A stretch of DNA of 64,000 nt from DYRB01 sp963845265 (lineage in GTDB: Bacteria > Pseudomonadota > Gammaproteobacteria > Chromatiales > Chromatiaceae). The first letter of the stretch is position 1. Every line of letters begins with the position of its first letter. The notes beneath the pieces were generated by a model. It saw nothing but the letters and a program-made list of their open reading frames with translations, searched no databases and was not told the DNA's origin. The stretch covers positions 310,001 to 374,000 of the forward strand of contig CAWJRN010000018.1 of NCBI GenBank assembly GCA_963845265.1, written 5' to 3'. Below are positions 1 through 7,421 of this stretch, one piece after another. Position numbers and translations under genes: made by a program.

Positions 1-148
1 GCACCTCGTAGAAGGAGCCGCCATGCTCGCGCCAGGGTAGGTCGTGCGCGAACAGGCCCTCCAGGTGGGCGCAGTCCGCGGCACCAAAGGCCTCTTCCGT
101 TGTGAAGTAGGGGTAGGGAAGGCGCTGGTGGATGGGGTTCGAAAGCAA
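1..148 (-). CDS. N-terminal part of a putative 2OG-Fe(II) oxygenase-family protein (cut by window edge)
   Basis: Only about 49 codons are inside the window; the gene continues to the left. The visible peptide has the pattern NPIHQRLPYPYF, then HLEGLF and DLPWREHGGSFYEV. This resembles the start of 2OG-Fe(II) oxygenase proteins, in which a short PFPY-type segment precedes an acidic helix and an aromatic-rich FYE strand. The proposed start is a TTG at 148 with GAGGA about six bases upstream; no ATG lies in frame. The metal-binding residues would be outside the window, so the family call is tentative. Confidence 0.4.
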   Translation of the reverse strand, partial: MLSNPIHQRLPYPYFTTEEAFGAADCAHLEGLFAHDLPWREHGGSFYEV

Positions 149-229
149 TGGAGTTCCTCGGCCTGAGCGCTGGTCAAGCTGGCAGGAGCGGTTGTCGCGT
201 CAAGGCGCCAAGATTCTTCAGCGCCATGC

Positions 230-1784
230 TCAATGCGCCAACCGTTGAATCAGGTCGTCGAGATCTGGCCCCAGGTGGCTGGCAATCGGGATGCTGTGGT
301 CGGCCTCGTCCGGGGTTAGGGGCTCGATCTGGGCGCCCTGGGCCTCCAGGATGGCGATGCCTGCATCCGAGACGTCCTTGCCCTCGGCAGCCCGCTTGGC
401 GACGCGCTCGCGCAGCACGGCCTCGGGTGCATCCATGACCAGGATGGTACAGGGTACGCCCAGCTCGCGCGCCAGGGCGAAGAAGGGGCTCCCTTTGGCT
501 TCGGCGCAGGAAGGTGGCGTCCACCAGTACCCCGAAGCCGCCGTTCAGGATGGAGCGGCTCAGTTCGAGCAGCCGGTCATAGGTACGGGCGGTCGCCTCG
601 GGGGCATAGATGCCGATCTCGGCGGCGACGCTGACCCGGGTCTCCGGGTCGAACCCGAACAGTCGCTTGCGCTCGATGTCGGAGCGGACGTGGATAAGGT
701 CCAGGCGCTCGCGCAGCAGGCCCGCCAGATGGGTCTTGCCTGAGCCGGAGCGTCCGTGGGTGATGACCAATCGGCAAGGTCGTGGGCGGGTGTACTCCTC
801 AGCCAGTGCGAGGTAGCGGTCCAATTCGCTGCGACAGTGCAAGGCCTCGTTCGCATCCAACCCGGGCTGGCCCAGGCGGATGGCGGTGACCTTGGCTCGG
901 ACCGTGGCCCGATAGACCCGGTAGAGGTCGAGCAGGGCGACGCCGTCATAGTCGCCAACGCGCTCCAGGTATCGATTCAGAAAGCGCCGCGCCAGGGCCG
1001 GCTCGCCCCCCTCGGCGAGGTCCATGACCAGGAAAGCGACCTCGTTGATGGTGTCGATCCAGCGCAGGTTTGGGTTGAATTCGATGCCGTCGAAGATGAT
1101 CAGGTGCCCGTGATCGTCGGCGATATTCCCCCGATGCAGGTCGCCATGGCATTCGCGCACCCGCCCGCCCAGGCGTCGGCGCTCGATCAGTCCCGACAGG
1201 GCCGAAAACCGGTCTTGGGTCCAGGCCTCGATGACTGCCAGGCGACAGGCTTCCCGGACGCCCAGGTCTGCCTGGCGCAGGGCGGTGTAGTTCGCCAGCA
1301 TGGGTTCCAGGACCGCGGCCGGGCTCCCGTAGGCCTGCTCGGGGGCTGAGGCGGGGATGGTCTGGTGGAAGCGCGCGATACGGTCGGCGATGCGATCGAC
1401 CATGTTCGGCGTCACCTGCTGCCGACTGAGCGAGGCCTCTTGGGGGAAACGGCGCATCTTGACCGCCCACTCCAGGGCCTGTCCCGGGCCCTCGACCCGT
1501 GGGGCCGCCGGGGTACCGGCGATGGGGACCACCTTTTGGTAGATGTCTGGGGCGAGGCGTCGATTGAGGCGCAGTTCCTCCGCGCAGAAGAAGCGACGGC
1601 GCTCCAGCGTACTGAAGTCCAGGAACCCCATGGCCACGGGCTTTTTCAGCTTGTAAGCGAACTCCCCCGCCAGAAACACATGGGAGGCATGAGTCTCGAT
1701 GTGGGCCAAGGACTCCGCCGGGTGAGCATAGGCGGCGGGGGACGCGAGCCCCGCGATCATCTGATCGTAGTCGGACGACACCAT
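230..1784 (-). pseudogene. APH-like phosphotransferase / P-loop kinase fusion, frameshifted
   Basis: This is a two-domain protein of about 517 residues. The N-terminal half is an aminoglycoside-phosphotransferase-like domain with ECHGDLHRGNI as catalytic loop and IIFDGIEFN as metal-binding segment. The C-terminal half is a P-loop kinase domain with the Walker A motif GRSGSGKT. The start is ATG 1784 (or GTG 1781) behind AGGAGG. The reading frame breaks at a run of four G (485-488, CCCC on the coding strand): removing one base restores EPFFALARELGVP and joins the downstream frame that begins MDAPEAVLRERVA and ends at 230. The unshifted frame instead runs into low-complexity Arg/Gly-rich sequence as far as 174. 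The cause is either a real frameshift or a homopolymer sequencing error. The substrate is unknown. Confidence 0.75.
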
Positions 1785-1919
1785 GCGCCTCCTGGCCCAG
1801 GCAAACTCATAAGCGCAACTAATCTGGAGCAAAGCGGGCTTGAATCGCCTGCCGCTCCACCTATATTATCGCTTTCTAATCCATAGCCATTGCGACCCAG
1901 ACACCCGAGGTCTTCCATC

Positions 1920-2120
1920 ATGTCCATCGAGCGTATCGTGCTGGCCGTCGCCGGCAGCTTCATCCTCCTGTCGGTTCTGCTGGCGGTCTACGTCAATATC
2001 AACTTCCTATGGTTCACCGGCTTTGTTGGTGCCAACCTGCTTCAGTCCGCCTTCACCGGCTTCTGCCCGCTGGCGCTGATCCTGAAGAAGATGGGCAAGG
2101 CCCCGGGTGCTGCCTTCTAG
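1920..2120 (+). CDS. DUF2892 (YgaP-like transmembrane) family small membrane protein
   Basis: A 66-residue protein with two hydrophobic segments: about residues 5-24 (IVLAVAGSFILLSVLLAVYV) and 27-50. It ends with the family-typical FCPLALILKKMG. The length and the GFCP motif fit DUF2892 proteins, which resemble the membrane anchor of rhodanese YgaP. ATG 1920 is preferred over the upstream in-frame ATG at 1890 because the family begins with MSIERIV-like sequence. A strong hairpin terminator follows about 30 bases after the stop, so the gene is probably monocistronic. Its biochemical role is not known. Confidence 0.75.
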   Translation: MSIERIVLAVAGSFILLSVLLAVYVNINFLWFTGFVGANLLQSAFTGFCPLALILKKMGKAPGAAF

Positions 2121-2151
2121 CGCGGACACGCAGCGCCCCGGCCCAGGTTGC

Positions 2152-2185
2152 GGGCCTGCCGAGGCGCCTCGGCAGGCCCGTTTGC
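2152..2185 (+). terminator. Hairpin terminator after the DUF2892 gene
   Basis: A perfect 14-bp inverted repeat, GGGCCTGCCGAGGC at 2152-2165 and its complement at 2166-2179, has essentially no loop and is followed by GTTTGC. The T-run is weak. The site lies between convergent genes and could stop both. Confidence 0.6.
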
Positions 2186-2208
2186 TTTGGGGCGGCGGGC
2201 GGTCGTGC

Positions 2209-2664
2209 TCAGGGACCGGTCGGCACCTGAATACCGTGGTCCCCCAGCCAGCGCACGTCCAGGGCCCAGGCAACCGAGCGCACGTCCGGTAGGGCCTGCA
2301 CCAGTTCCTGGGCGCCGCGTTGGCGGTCGACCAAGGCCTGCTGGGCCAGGACCATGGTCGGATCGTCTTGGGCGCGCCCCGCCAGCTCGGGGTAGATCAC
2401 CTGAAGAAATCGGATGGCGGGAAAGGCCGCGGAGCGCGGTGTCAGGAGGGTCGCCACACCATCCTCCAGGGAGTCGACGCGGAATCGATACGGATAGTCG
2501 GAGATAACCGGGTCGGCCTCGAGCAGCCGGTTGATCTCCCACACCCTGGGCTGCCAGGCGGACCTTGCCCACAGGGCAAGGACGGTCAGGACGATCAGGC
2601 CGAGGACGATGCTGTAGTTGCGGGTGAAGCGATCCATGGGGTCGGTAACCTTTTTCGAGGACAT
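2209..2664 (-). CDS. Hypothetical protein with an N-terminal membrane anchor
   Basis: A 151-residue protein. After a short charged N-terminus there is one transmembrane segment at about residues 16-34 (NYSIVLGLIVLTVLALWA). A soluble domain of about 115 residues follows, with no catalytic motif that I recognise. An alternative start is Met10 (MDRFTRNYS). The gene is divergent from the Uma2 gene and convergent with the DUF2892 gene. The balanced amino-acid composition and the absence of a comparable frame on the other strand support a real gene. No function is proposed. Confidence 0.55.
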   Translation of the reverse strand: MSSKKVTDPMDRFTRNYSIVLGLIVLTVLALWARSAWQPRVWEINRLLEADPVISDYPYRFRVDSLEDGVATLLTPRSAAFPAIRFLQVIYPELAGRAQDDPTMVLAQQALVDRQRGAQELVQALPDVRSVAWALDVRWLGDHGIQVPTGP

Positions 2665-2812
2665 GGCGCGGGTCGGCCGCAGAGGCGCTCACCTTAGCGG
2701 TGCCGTGGCCTCCAAGGCATTGCGTATCCGCACGCGCGGCCGTCGCGGTCCAACCGGCTCCCCGCCGGTATACTTGCGCGTACAGCCTTCGGATACCGAC
2801 GGAGCCCTAGCC

Positions 2813-3409
2813 ATGTCCCAACCGGCCCCTGAACTCGACCGCTTCTCCTACGGCGACTACCGACGTTGGCCGGACGACCAGCGCTGGGAGCTGATCCGCG
2901 GCGAGGCCTACGACATGAGTCCGGCGCCGACGCGCGTCCATCAGGAGCGCGTTGTGGAGATAGCGCGGCAGATCGGCAACTTCCTGCTCGATCGCCCCTG
3001 CGCGGTTTACGTAGCCCCCTTCGACGTGCGCCTGCCCAAGGCCGACGAGGCCGACGACGAGGTGGACACCGTCGTCCAGCCCGACATCGCCGTCGTCTGC
3101 GACCCAAACAAGCTCGACGATGCCGGATGCCGCGGCGCCCCGGACTGGATCGTGGAGGTTCTGTCCCCGCGCACCGCGGCCAAGGACCAGGGCGAGAAGC
3201 GCGACGCCTACGAGCGCGCCGGGGTGCGCGAGTACTGGCTCGTCCACCCCACCGACCGGACCCTGTCCATCTACCGGCTCGTCGCCGGGGCCTATGGCCG
3301 GCCAGAGGTGCTGTCCCTGGAGGGCGAGACGGAGGTCGCCGCCATTGAGGGTCTGTGTATCGTCTGGCCGGCGGTGCAGTCCGACGCCGGCAGCCTGGAT
3401 GGAGCGTAG
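2813..3409 (+). CDS. Uma2 family (DUF820) restriction-endonuclease-fold protein
   Basis: A 198-residue protein starting MSQPAPELDRFSYGDYRRWPDD. The family signature is visible in order: WELIRGEAYDMSPAPTRVHQ at about 25-45, VQPDIAVVCD at about 88-97, and PDWIVEVLSP at about 109-118. The Asp and the later Glu of these last two segments fit the PD-(D/E)XK nuclease core. EYWLVHP and a C-terminal GRPEVLSLEG segment follow. The frame stays open upstream, but the homologous part begins at ATG 2813. Uma2 proteins are abundant in cyanobacteria and environmental bacteria; their biological role is unclear. The stop codon sits inside an inverted repeat. Confidence 0.8.
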   Translation: MSQPAPELDRFSYGDYRRWPDDQRWELIRGEAYDMSPAPTRVHQERVVEIARQIGNFLLDRPCAVYVAPFDVRLPKADEADDEVDTVVQPDIAVVCDPNKLDDAGCRGAPDWIVEVLSPRTAAKDQGEKRDAYERAGVREYWLVHPTDRTLSIYRLVAGAYGRPEVLSLEGETEVAAIEGLCIVWPAVQSDAGSLDGA

Positions 3410-3422
3410 CGGAATCCAGGCT
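3392..3422. repeat. Short inverted repeat over the Uma2 stop codon
   Basis: AGCCTGGAT (3392-3400) and ATCCAGGCT (3414-3422) are perfect 9-bp arms around GGAGCGTAGCGGA. The loop resembles the GAGCGCAGCGAAACC core of the hairpin near 24.7 kb, so this may be a member of the same dispersed repeat family. Confidence 0.55.
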
Positions 3423-3484
3423 ACGGCTTCGGCGGATGCGCTTCGCTTACCCACCGTTGTTCGTTGGATTCGTAACCAACCGTA

Positions 3485-5383
3485 TCAGGCCCCACGGCGC
3501 TTCAGGTGGATCAACAGTAAGGACACCGCCGCCGGTGTGACGCCGGGGATGCGCGCCGCCTGCCCCAGGGTCGCGGGGCGTACTCGGGCGAGCTTCTCGC
3601 GCACCTCGGCGGAGAGGCCGCGTACCCCCTGGTAGTCGAATTCGGCCGGGACGCGATGGTCGTCTTGGGCACGCTGGCGGGCGATCTCGTCGCCCTGCCG
3701 GCCGATGTAGCCGGCGTACTTGGCCTGGATCTCCAACTGCTCGGCGATGGCCTCGGCATCCTCGCCCGCTTCGGCGCCGAGCCCTGGACCGAGACCGCTT
3801 AGACGCATCAGCCCCCGGTAGGCCACCTTGGGCCTGGCCAACAGGTCCAAAGCGCGGGCCTCGCGCTTGAGGTCGTCGCCCAGGAGGGCGCGCTGCAGCC
3901 CGGCCTGACCCGGGTCGGCCGCGGGTCGCACCCATAGCTCGCGTAACCGCTCGCGCTCCCTCTCCAAGGTCTCGCGCTTGGCCTCGAAGCGCCGCCATTG
4001 GGCCTCCCCCACCAGAGCGAGGTCGCGGCCGACCTCGGTCAGGCGCAGATCCGCGTTGTCCTCGCGCAGCAGGAGCCGGTATTCGGCGCGGCTGGTGAAC
4101 ATACGATAGGGCTCGCTGGTCCCGCTGGTGGTGAGGTCGTCCACCAGCACACCCAGGTAGGCCTCGTCCCGGCGTGGGGTCCAGAGGGCCTGGCCGCGGA
4201 CCTGGCGGGCGGCGTTGATGCCGGCCAGCAGACCCTGGGCGGCGGCCTCCTCGTAGCCGGTGGTGCCGTTGATCTGGCCGGCGAAGAAGAGCCCGGGGAT
4301 GCACTGGGTCTCCAGGCTGGGGTCGAGGTCGCGGGGGTCGAAGTAGTCGTACTCGATGGCGTAGCCGGGCCTGGTGATGCGCGCCTGCTCGAAGCCGCGC
4401 ATGGAGCGCACCAGGGCGTACTGGACGTCGAAGGGCAGGCTGGTGGAGATGCCGTTGGGGTAGACCTCGATGGTGGTCAGGCCCTCGGGCTCGACGAAGA
4501 TCTGATGGCTCGCCTTGTCCGCGAAGCGCACCACCTTGTCCTCGATCGAGGGGCAGTAGCGGGGCCCGACCCCCTCGATCACGCCGGTGTACATGGGCGA
4601 ACGGGATAGTCCGGCGCGGATGATGGCGTGGGTCTCCTCGCTGGTGTGGGCGATGTGGCAGCTCACCTGGCGCGGGTGGTCCTCGACTCGCCCCATGAAG
4701 GAGAAGACCGGCAGCGGGTCGTCGCCGGGCTGTTCCGCGAGCACGGAGTAGTCGATGGTGCGCCCGTCGATGCGCGGCGGGGTGCCGGTCTTGAGCCGGT
4801 CCACCCTCAGAGGCAGCGCCCTTAGCCGCTCGGCCAGGGCCTTGGCGGGGGGATCGCCGGCGCGACCGCCCTCGTGGTTGGCGAGCCCGACGTGGATGCG
4901 TCCCGCGAGGAAGGTCCCGACGGTGAGCACCACGGCCGGGGCGCGGAACTGCAACCCGAGCTGGGTGACCACCCCGGCGACTCGCCCGCCTTCCAGGATC
5001 AGGTCGTCCACCGCCTGCTGGAACAGGTCCAGGCCCGGCTCTTGCTCCAGGGCGCGGCGCACGAACGCCTTGTAGAGCAGGCGGTCGGCCTGGGCGCGGG
5101 TAGCGCGCACCGCGGGACCCTTGCTCGCGTTGAGCACCCGCCACTGGATGCCGGCGGCATCCGCGGCCCGGCCCATGAGCCCGCCCAGGGCGTCGATCTC
5201 GCGGACCAGGTGGCCCTTGCCGATGCCGCCGATGGCCGGGTTGCAGCTCATCTGGCCCAGGGTCTCGATGTTGTGGGTCAACAGCAGGGTGCGTGCCCCG
5301 CTGCGGGCCGCGGCCAGGGCTGCCTCACACCCGGCGTGCCCGCCGCCGACCACGATGACCTCATAGACCTGGTTCACAACCAT
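3485..5383 (-). CDS. mnmG: tRNA uridine-5-carboxymethylaminomethyl modification enzyme MnmG (GidA)
   Basis: A 632-residue FAD-dependent protein which, with MnmE, makes the 5-carboxymethylaminomethyl group on U34 of several tRNAs. The N-terminal dinucleotide-binding motif is IVVGGGHAGCEAALAAARSG. SCNPAIGGIGKGHLVREIDALGG and the GLFFAGQINGTTGYEEAAAQG segment are MnmG signatures. The C-terminal helical domain ends with IPGVTPAAVSLLLIHLKRRGA. The length is normal. The gene is often found with rsmG-parA-parB near oriC; here those neighbours are absent and it is flanked by a Uma2 gene and the moxR operon. Confidence 0.97.
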   Translation of the reverse strand: MVVNQVYEVIVVGGGHAGCEAALAAARSGARTLLLTHNIETLGQMSCNPAIGGIGKGHLVREIDALGGLMGRAADAAGIQWRVLNASKGPAVRATRAQADRLLYKAFVRRALEQEPGLDLFQQAVDDLILEGGRVAGVVTQLGLQFRAPAVVLTVGTFLAGRIHVGLANHEGGRAGDPPAKALAERLRALPLRVDRLKTGTPPRIDGRTIDYSVLAEQPGDDPLPVFSFMGRVEDHPRQVSCHIAHTSEETHAIIRAGLSRSPMYTGVIEGVGPRYCPSIEDKVVRFADKASHQIFVEPEGLTTIEVYPNGISTSLPFDVQYALVRSMRGFEQARITRPGYAIEYDYFDPRDLDPSLETQCIPGLFFAGQINGTTGYEEAAAQGLLAGINAARQVRGQALWTPRRDEAYLGVLVDDLTTSGTSEPYRMFTSRAEYRLLLREDNADLRLTEVGRDLALVGEAQWRRFEAKRETLERERERLRELWVRPAADPGQAGLQRALLGDDLKREARALDLLARPKVAYRGLMRLSGLGPGLGAEAGEDAEAIAEQLEIQAKYAGYIGRQGDEIARQRAQDDHRVPAEFDYQGVRGLSAEVREKLARVRPATLGQAARIPGVTPAAVSLLLIHLKRRGA

Positions 5384-5503
5384 GCTGCCTGCCCTGTAAC
5401 GGCTGCCGAAACGCGCTATAGTAACGCCCGCTCGCTTCGCGCAAAATATTTTAAATTCAAGGTTTTACAGGATGCGCTCCGGCGCCGATCCGGTGGGGTA
5501 CGC

Positions 5504-6445
5504 ATGCAACTGTTCAAGACCTCTCCAGCCCAAACCACCCTGGACGGGGTCCTGGCCGCCGCCGACGGGGTGATCCTGGGCAAGGGGCACGAGCTCCGTC
5601 TGGCCATTTGTTGCCTACTGGCCGGCGGTCACCTGCTCATTGAGGACCTGCCCGGGGTCGGCAAGACCACCCTGGCCCAGCTCCTGGCACGGCTGCTGGG
5701 GCTGCAATTCTCGCGCATCCAGTTCACCAGCGACATGCTGCCGGCGGATATTGTCGGCGTGTCGATCTACGAGCGCAGCGCCGAGGCCTTCCGTTTCCAT
5801 CCCGGGCCCGTCTTCGCCCAGGTTGTCCTGGCCGACGAGATCAACCGCGCCACCCCCAAGGCCCAGAGCGCCCTGCTGGAGGCCATGGAGGAGCACCAGG
5901 TCACGGTGGAGGGAGAGACCCGACCCCTGCCGCGGCCCTTCTTCGTCATCGCGACCCAGAACCCGCGCCACCAGGTCGGGACCTTTCCCCTGCCGGAGTC
6001 CCAGCTCGACCGCTTCCTGATGCGCATCCGCCTGGGTTATCCCGCCGCACCTCAGGAGAAGGAGTTGCTGGCGGGCGAGGACCGTCGCGCCCTGTTGGCG
6101 CGGGTTGACGCAAAGCTGAGCCCCGAGGCCCTGCTGGCCCTTCAGGGGCAGGTGAGCCGGGTGCATGTCTCGGACGCCATTGTGGATTACTGCCACGCCG
6201 TCCTGGTCTTCACCCGCGGCTCGGGGCGCTTCCTGTATGGGCTGTCGCCGCGGGCCGGGTTGGGCCTGCTGCGGGCGGCGCGGGCCTGGGCCCTGTTGGC
6301 GGGACGGGACTATGTGTTGCCGGAGGACGTCCAGGCGGTGTTGCCGGCCTGCGTGCCCCACCGACTGGCCGACGGTGCAGACTGGGCCACGGACGTGCAT
6401 GAGGACATCGCCGAGCACATCCTGTCCCGGGTCCCGGTGCCCTGA
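5504..6445 (+). CDS. MoxR-family AAA+ ATPase
   Basis: A 313-residue AAA+ protein. Walker A is LPGVGKTTLAQ (about 49-59), Walker B is VVLADEINRA (about 107-116), sensor 1 is FFVIATQNP, and FPLPESQLDRF is the typical MoxR arginine-finger region. ATG 5504 begins MQLFKTSPAQTTL; the frame is open further upstream through mnmG antisense sequence, but family similarity begins only here. The gene starts a tight three-gene operon with DUF58 and transglutaminase genes. MoxR-DUF58-TgpA sets are thought to work together in envelope or complex maturation, with MoxR as a chaperone-like ATPase. Confidence 0.92.
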   Translation: MQLFKTSPAQTTLDGVLAAADGVILGKGHELRLAICCLLAGGHLLIEDLPGVGKTTLAQLLARLLGLQFSRIQFTSDMLPADIVGVSIYERSAEAFRFHPGPVFAQVVLADEINRATPKAQSALLEAMEEHQVTVEGETRPLPRPFFVIATQNPRHQVGTFPLPESQLDRFLMRIRLGYPAAPQEKELLAGEDRRALLARVDAKLSPEALLALQGQVSRVHVSDAIVDYCHAVLVFTRGSGRFLYGLSPRAGLGLLRAARAWALLAGRDYVLPEDVQAVLPACVPHRLADGADWATDVHEDIAEHILSRVPVP

Positions 6446-6452
6446 AGTGGGT

Positions 6453-7421
6453 ATGGGGTCGGTCGCCAGTGCCTGGGGTCGATCGAAGTTCAGCGCCCTG
6501 CTGCGTCGCGCCCCCTGCGACGCCCAGGGCCTGGCCCGCATCGCCGCCCGCCAGGTCTACATCCTGCCCACCGGCATGGGGCTGGCCCTGGGGTTGGTCC
6601 TGATGCTGATGCTGCTCGGCTCCCTCAACTACCAGAATAACCTGGGCCTGCTGTTCACCTTTCTGATCGCGTCCGTCGCCCTGGTGGCCATGCACCACAC
6701 CTGGTTGGCGCTCCTTGGGCTGCGCATCCAGGCCCGGGGCGGCGCGCCGGTCTTTGCCGGCCAGCGGGCCAGCTTCGCGGTGGACCTGCACAACGACCGG
6801 GGCGGCCCGCGCGGCGACCTGGTGGTGCGGGCCGGCGGCGAGGACCACCCGCCGGCCTACCTGTTGGCCCACGGCCTGATCCGAGTCTCGATTGGGCTGC
6901 CTACCGAGCGGCGTGGCTGGCTGGTCCTGCCGGAGGTGCGCATCGACACCCGCTACCCCCTGGGGCTGTTCCGCGCCTGGTGCTACGCCCGCACCGATGC
7001 GCGGGTGCTGGTCTACCCCAGGCCGGCCACCCAGGCCGCGGAGCTGCCCCTGGCCCCGGCCCGGCGCCTGGGACCCGAGGGTGGTCTGGGCCAAGGAGCA
7101 GGGGATTTCGTCGGTCCCCGTGCCTACCGGCCCGGGGACCCGCCCCGGCACCTGGACTGGAAGGCCCTGGCCCGGGGCCGCGGCCTGGTGATCAAGCAAT
7201 TTGGTGGCGATCAGGCGGTGGAGGTCTGGCTCGACCTGAGCCACACCAGCGGTGGCGACCTGGAGGGGCGGCTGTCCGTGCTCTGCCGTCAGGTCCTGGA
7301 CGCCGCCGAGCAGGGGCTGGCCTTCGGCCTGCGCCTGCCTGGCCAGGAGATCCCCCTGGGCGAGGGCGAGGACCACCGCCACCGCTGCCTGGTCGCCTTG
7401 GCGATGTTCGGCAATGGGTAA
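6453..7421 (+). CDS. DUF58 domain-containing membrane protein
   Basis: A 322-residue protein with two transmembrane helices at about 38-56 and 63-83, followed by a cytoplasmic domain. It carries the DUF58 signature RAYRPGDPPRHLDWKALARG and the following KQFGGDQAVEVWLDLSHT, a vWA-like strand. It begins seven bases after the moxR stop; an in-frame GTG two codons upstream (6447) is an alternative start. The stop overlaps the start of the transglutaminase gene. The partner pattern MoxR/DUF58/transglutaminase is conserved across bacteria. Confidence 0.9.
   Translation: MGSVASAWGRSKFSALLRRAPCDAQGLARIAARQVYILPTGMGLALGLVLMLMLLGSLNYQNNLGLLFTFLIASVALVAMHHTWLALLGLRIQARGGAPVFAGQRASFAVDLHNDRGGPRGDLVVRAGGEDHPPAYLLAHGLIRVSIGLPTERRGWLVLPEVRIDTRYPLGLFRAWCYARTDARVLVYPRPATQAAELPLAPARRLGPEGGLGQGAGDFVGPRAYRPGDPPRHLDWKALARGRGLVIKQFGGDQAVEVWLDLSHTSGGDLEGRLSVLCRQVLDAAEQGLAFGLRLPGQEIPLGEGEDHRHRCLVALAMFGNG

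Noticed and set aside
3447..5144. Long open frame (565 codons) antisense to mnmG
   Set aside because: It is a shadow of a high-GC gene: Arg/Pro/Gly-rich composition and no domain.
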